From assembly GCA_910584715.1 (NCBI GenBank), contig CAJUAN010000005.1, positions 1 to 64,000 of the forward strand: a stretch of DNA of 64,000 nucleotides, in the 5' to 3' direction. The position numbers and the translations under genes were made by a program. Position 1 is the stretch's first letter. Every line of letters begins with the position of its first letter. This DNA comes from an uncultured Oscillospiraceae bacterium (lineage in GTDB: Bacteria > Bacillota > Clostridia > Oscillospirales > Ruminococcaceae). The notes below the pieces were generated by a model. The model saw only the letters and a program-made list of their open reading frames with translations. It did no database searches and had not been told where the DNA came from. Below are positions 63,921-64,000 of the stretch, in pieces.

Positions 63921-64000
63921 GCATTTTGAACAAATTTTTCCGTAAAATTTCTACATTCGGCAAAATCTGTATCATATGTATGACAAACAGTATATTATCC

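Overview
The window is from a low-to-mid GC, endospore-forming Clostridia-type Firmicute, most likely a gut Oscillospiraceae/Ruminococcus relative. This is inferred from the cotJABC spore-coat operon, strong AGGAGG ribosome binding sites, TTGACA/TATAAT promoters, BspA-type leucine-rich-repeat (LRR) proteins, a BlaI/BlaR1 pair, and a split purH (separate AICAR transformylase and PurO-type cyclohydrolase). Species was not determined.

LAYOUT. (A) 1 to about 17.06 kb, possibly to 20.15 kb, is an integrative element that runs off the left edge. It holds phage-like recombination genes (a partial gene with a CxxC motif, a YqaJ nuclease, a DUF932 protein), several very small ORFs, an excisionase-like HTH and a ribbon-helix-helix regulator, a replication-initiator-like protein and a large serine recombinase. 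Its cargo (4.1-13.9 kb) is unusual: a Ser/Thr kinase plus XRE protein, a lipoprotein, a cytoplasmic LRR protein, a Cys-rich small protein, and a five-gene operon built around a Ycf46-type AAA+ ATPase. In that operon two proteins share an N-terminal module of about 200 residues but have unrelated C-termini, and a third ends in a glycine-rich plus cationic amphipathic tail. A palindrome-plus-promoter motif (TGTCC-N3/4-GGGACACCAC, 17-18 bp, TATAAT) recurs three times. Two copies lie before the cargo transcription units and one points antisense to the regulator genes. I consider this the best candidate for an undescribed system. (B) 17.4-20.2 kb is an AT-rich 903-residue gene with a differently composed C-terminus, followed by an exact CIRCE consensus that also looks like its terminator. 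(C) 20.3-42.1 kb is mostly core or ordinary accessory genes: ssrA-smpB, clpB, blaI-blaR1, recQ, two secreted proteins including an LRR lipoprotein, a chemoreceptor, marR-MATE, a lipoprotein, tRNA-Leu(CAA), cotJABC. (D) 42.1-58.6 kb is a long minus-strand purine biosynthesis cluster: leader RNA, purE, HTH-methyltransferase, HAD phosphatase, purC, a purF paralogue without its nucleophile, purF, purM, purN, four non-purine genes, purO, AICAR transformylase, two lipoproteins, two GNATs, purD. (E) 58.7-64 kb is a small 2x[4Fe-4S] ferredoxin and the str operon rpsL-rpsG-fusA-tuf.

HOW IT WORKS TOGETHER. The purine cluster covers PurD, PurF, PurN, PurM, PurE, PurC, AICAR transformylase and IMP cyclohydrolase; PurL, PurK, PurB and PurA are not in view. 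Its gaps carry palindromic repeats and one MITE-like snap-back repeat, whose second, inverted copy lies before tuf. SmpB and tmRNA form the trans-translation pair, and rpsL-rpsG-fusA-tuf supplies the translation core. No CRISPR array or rRNA was seen.
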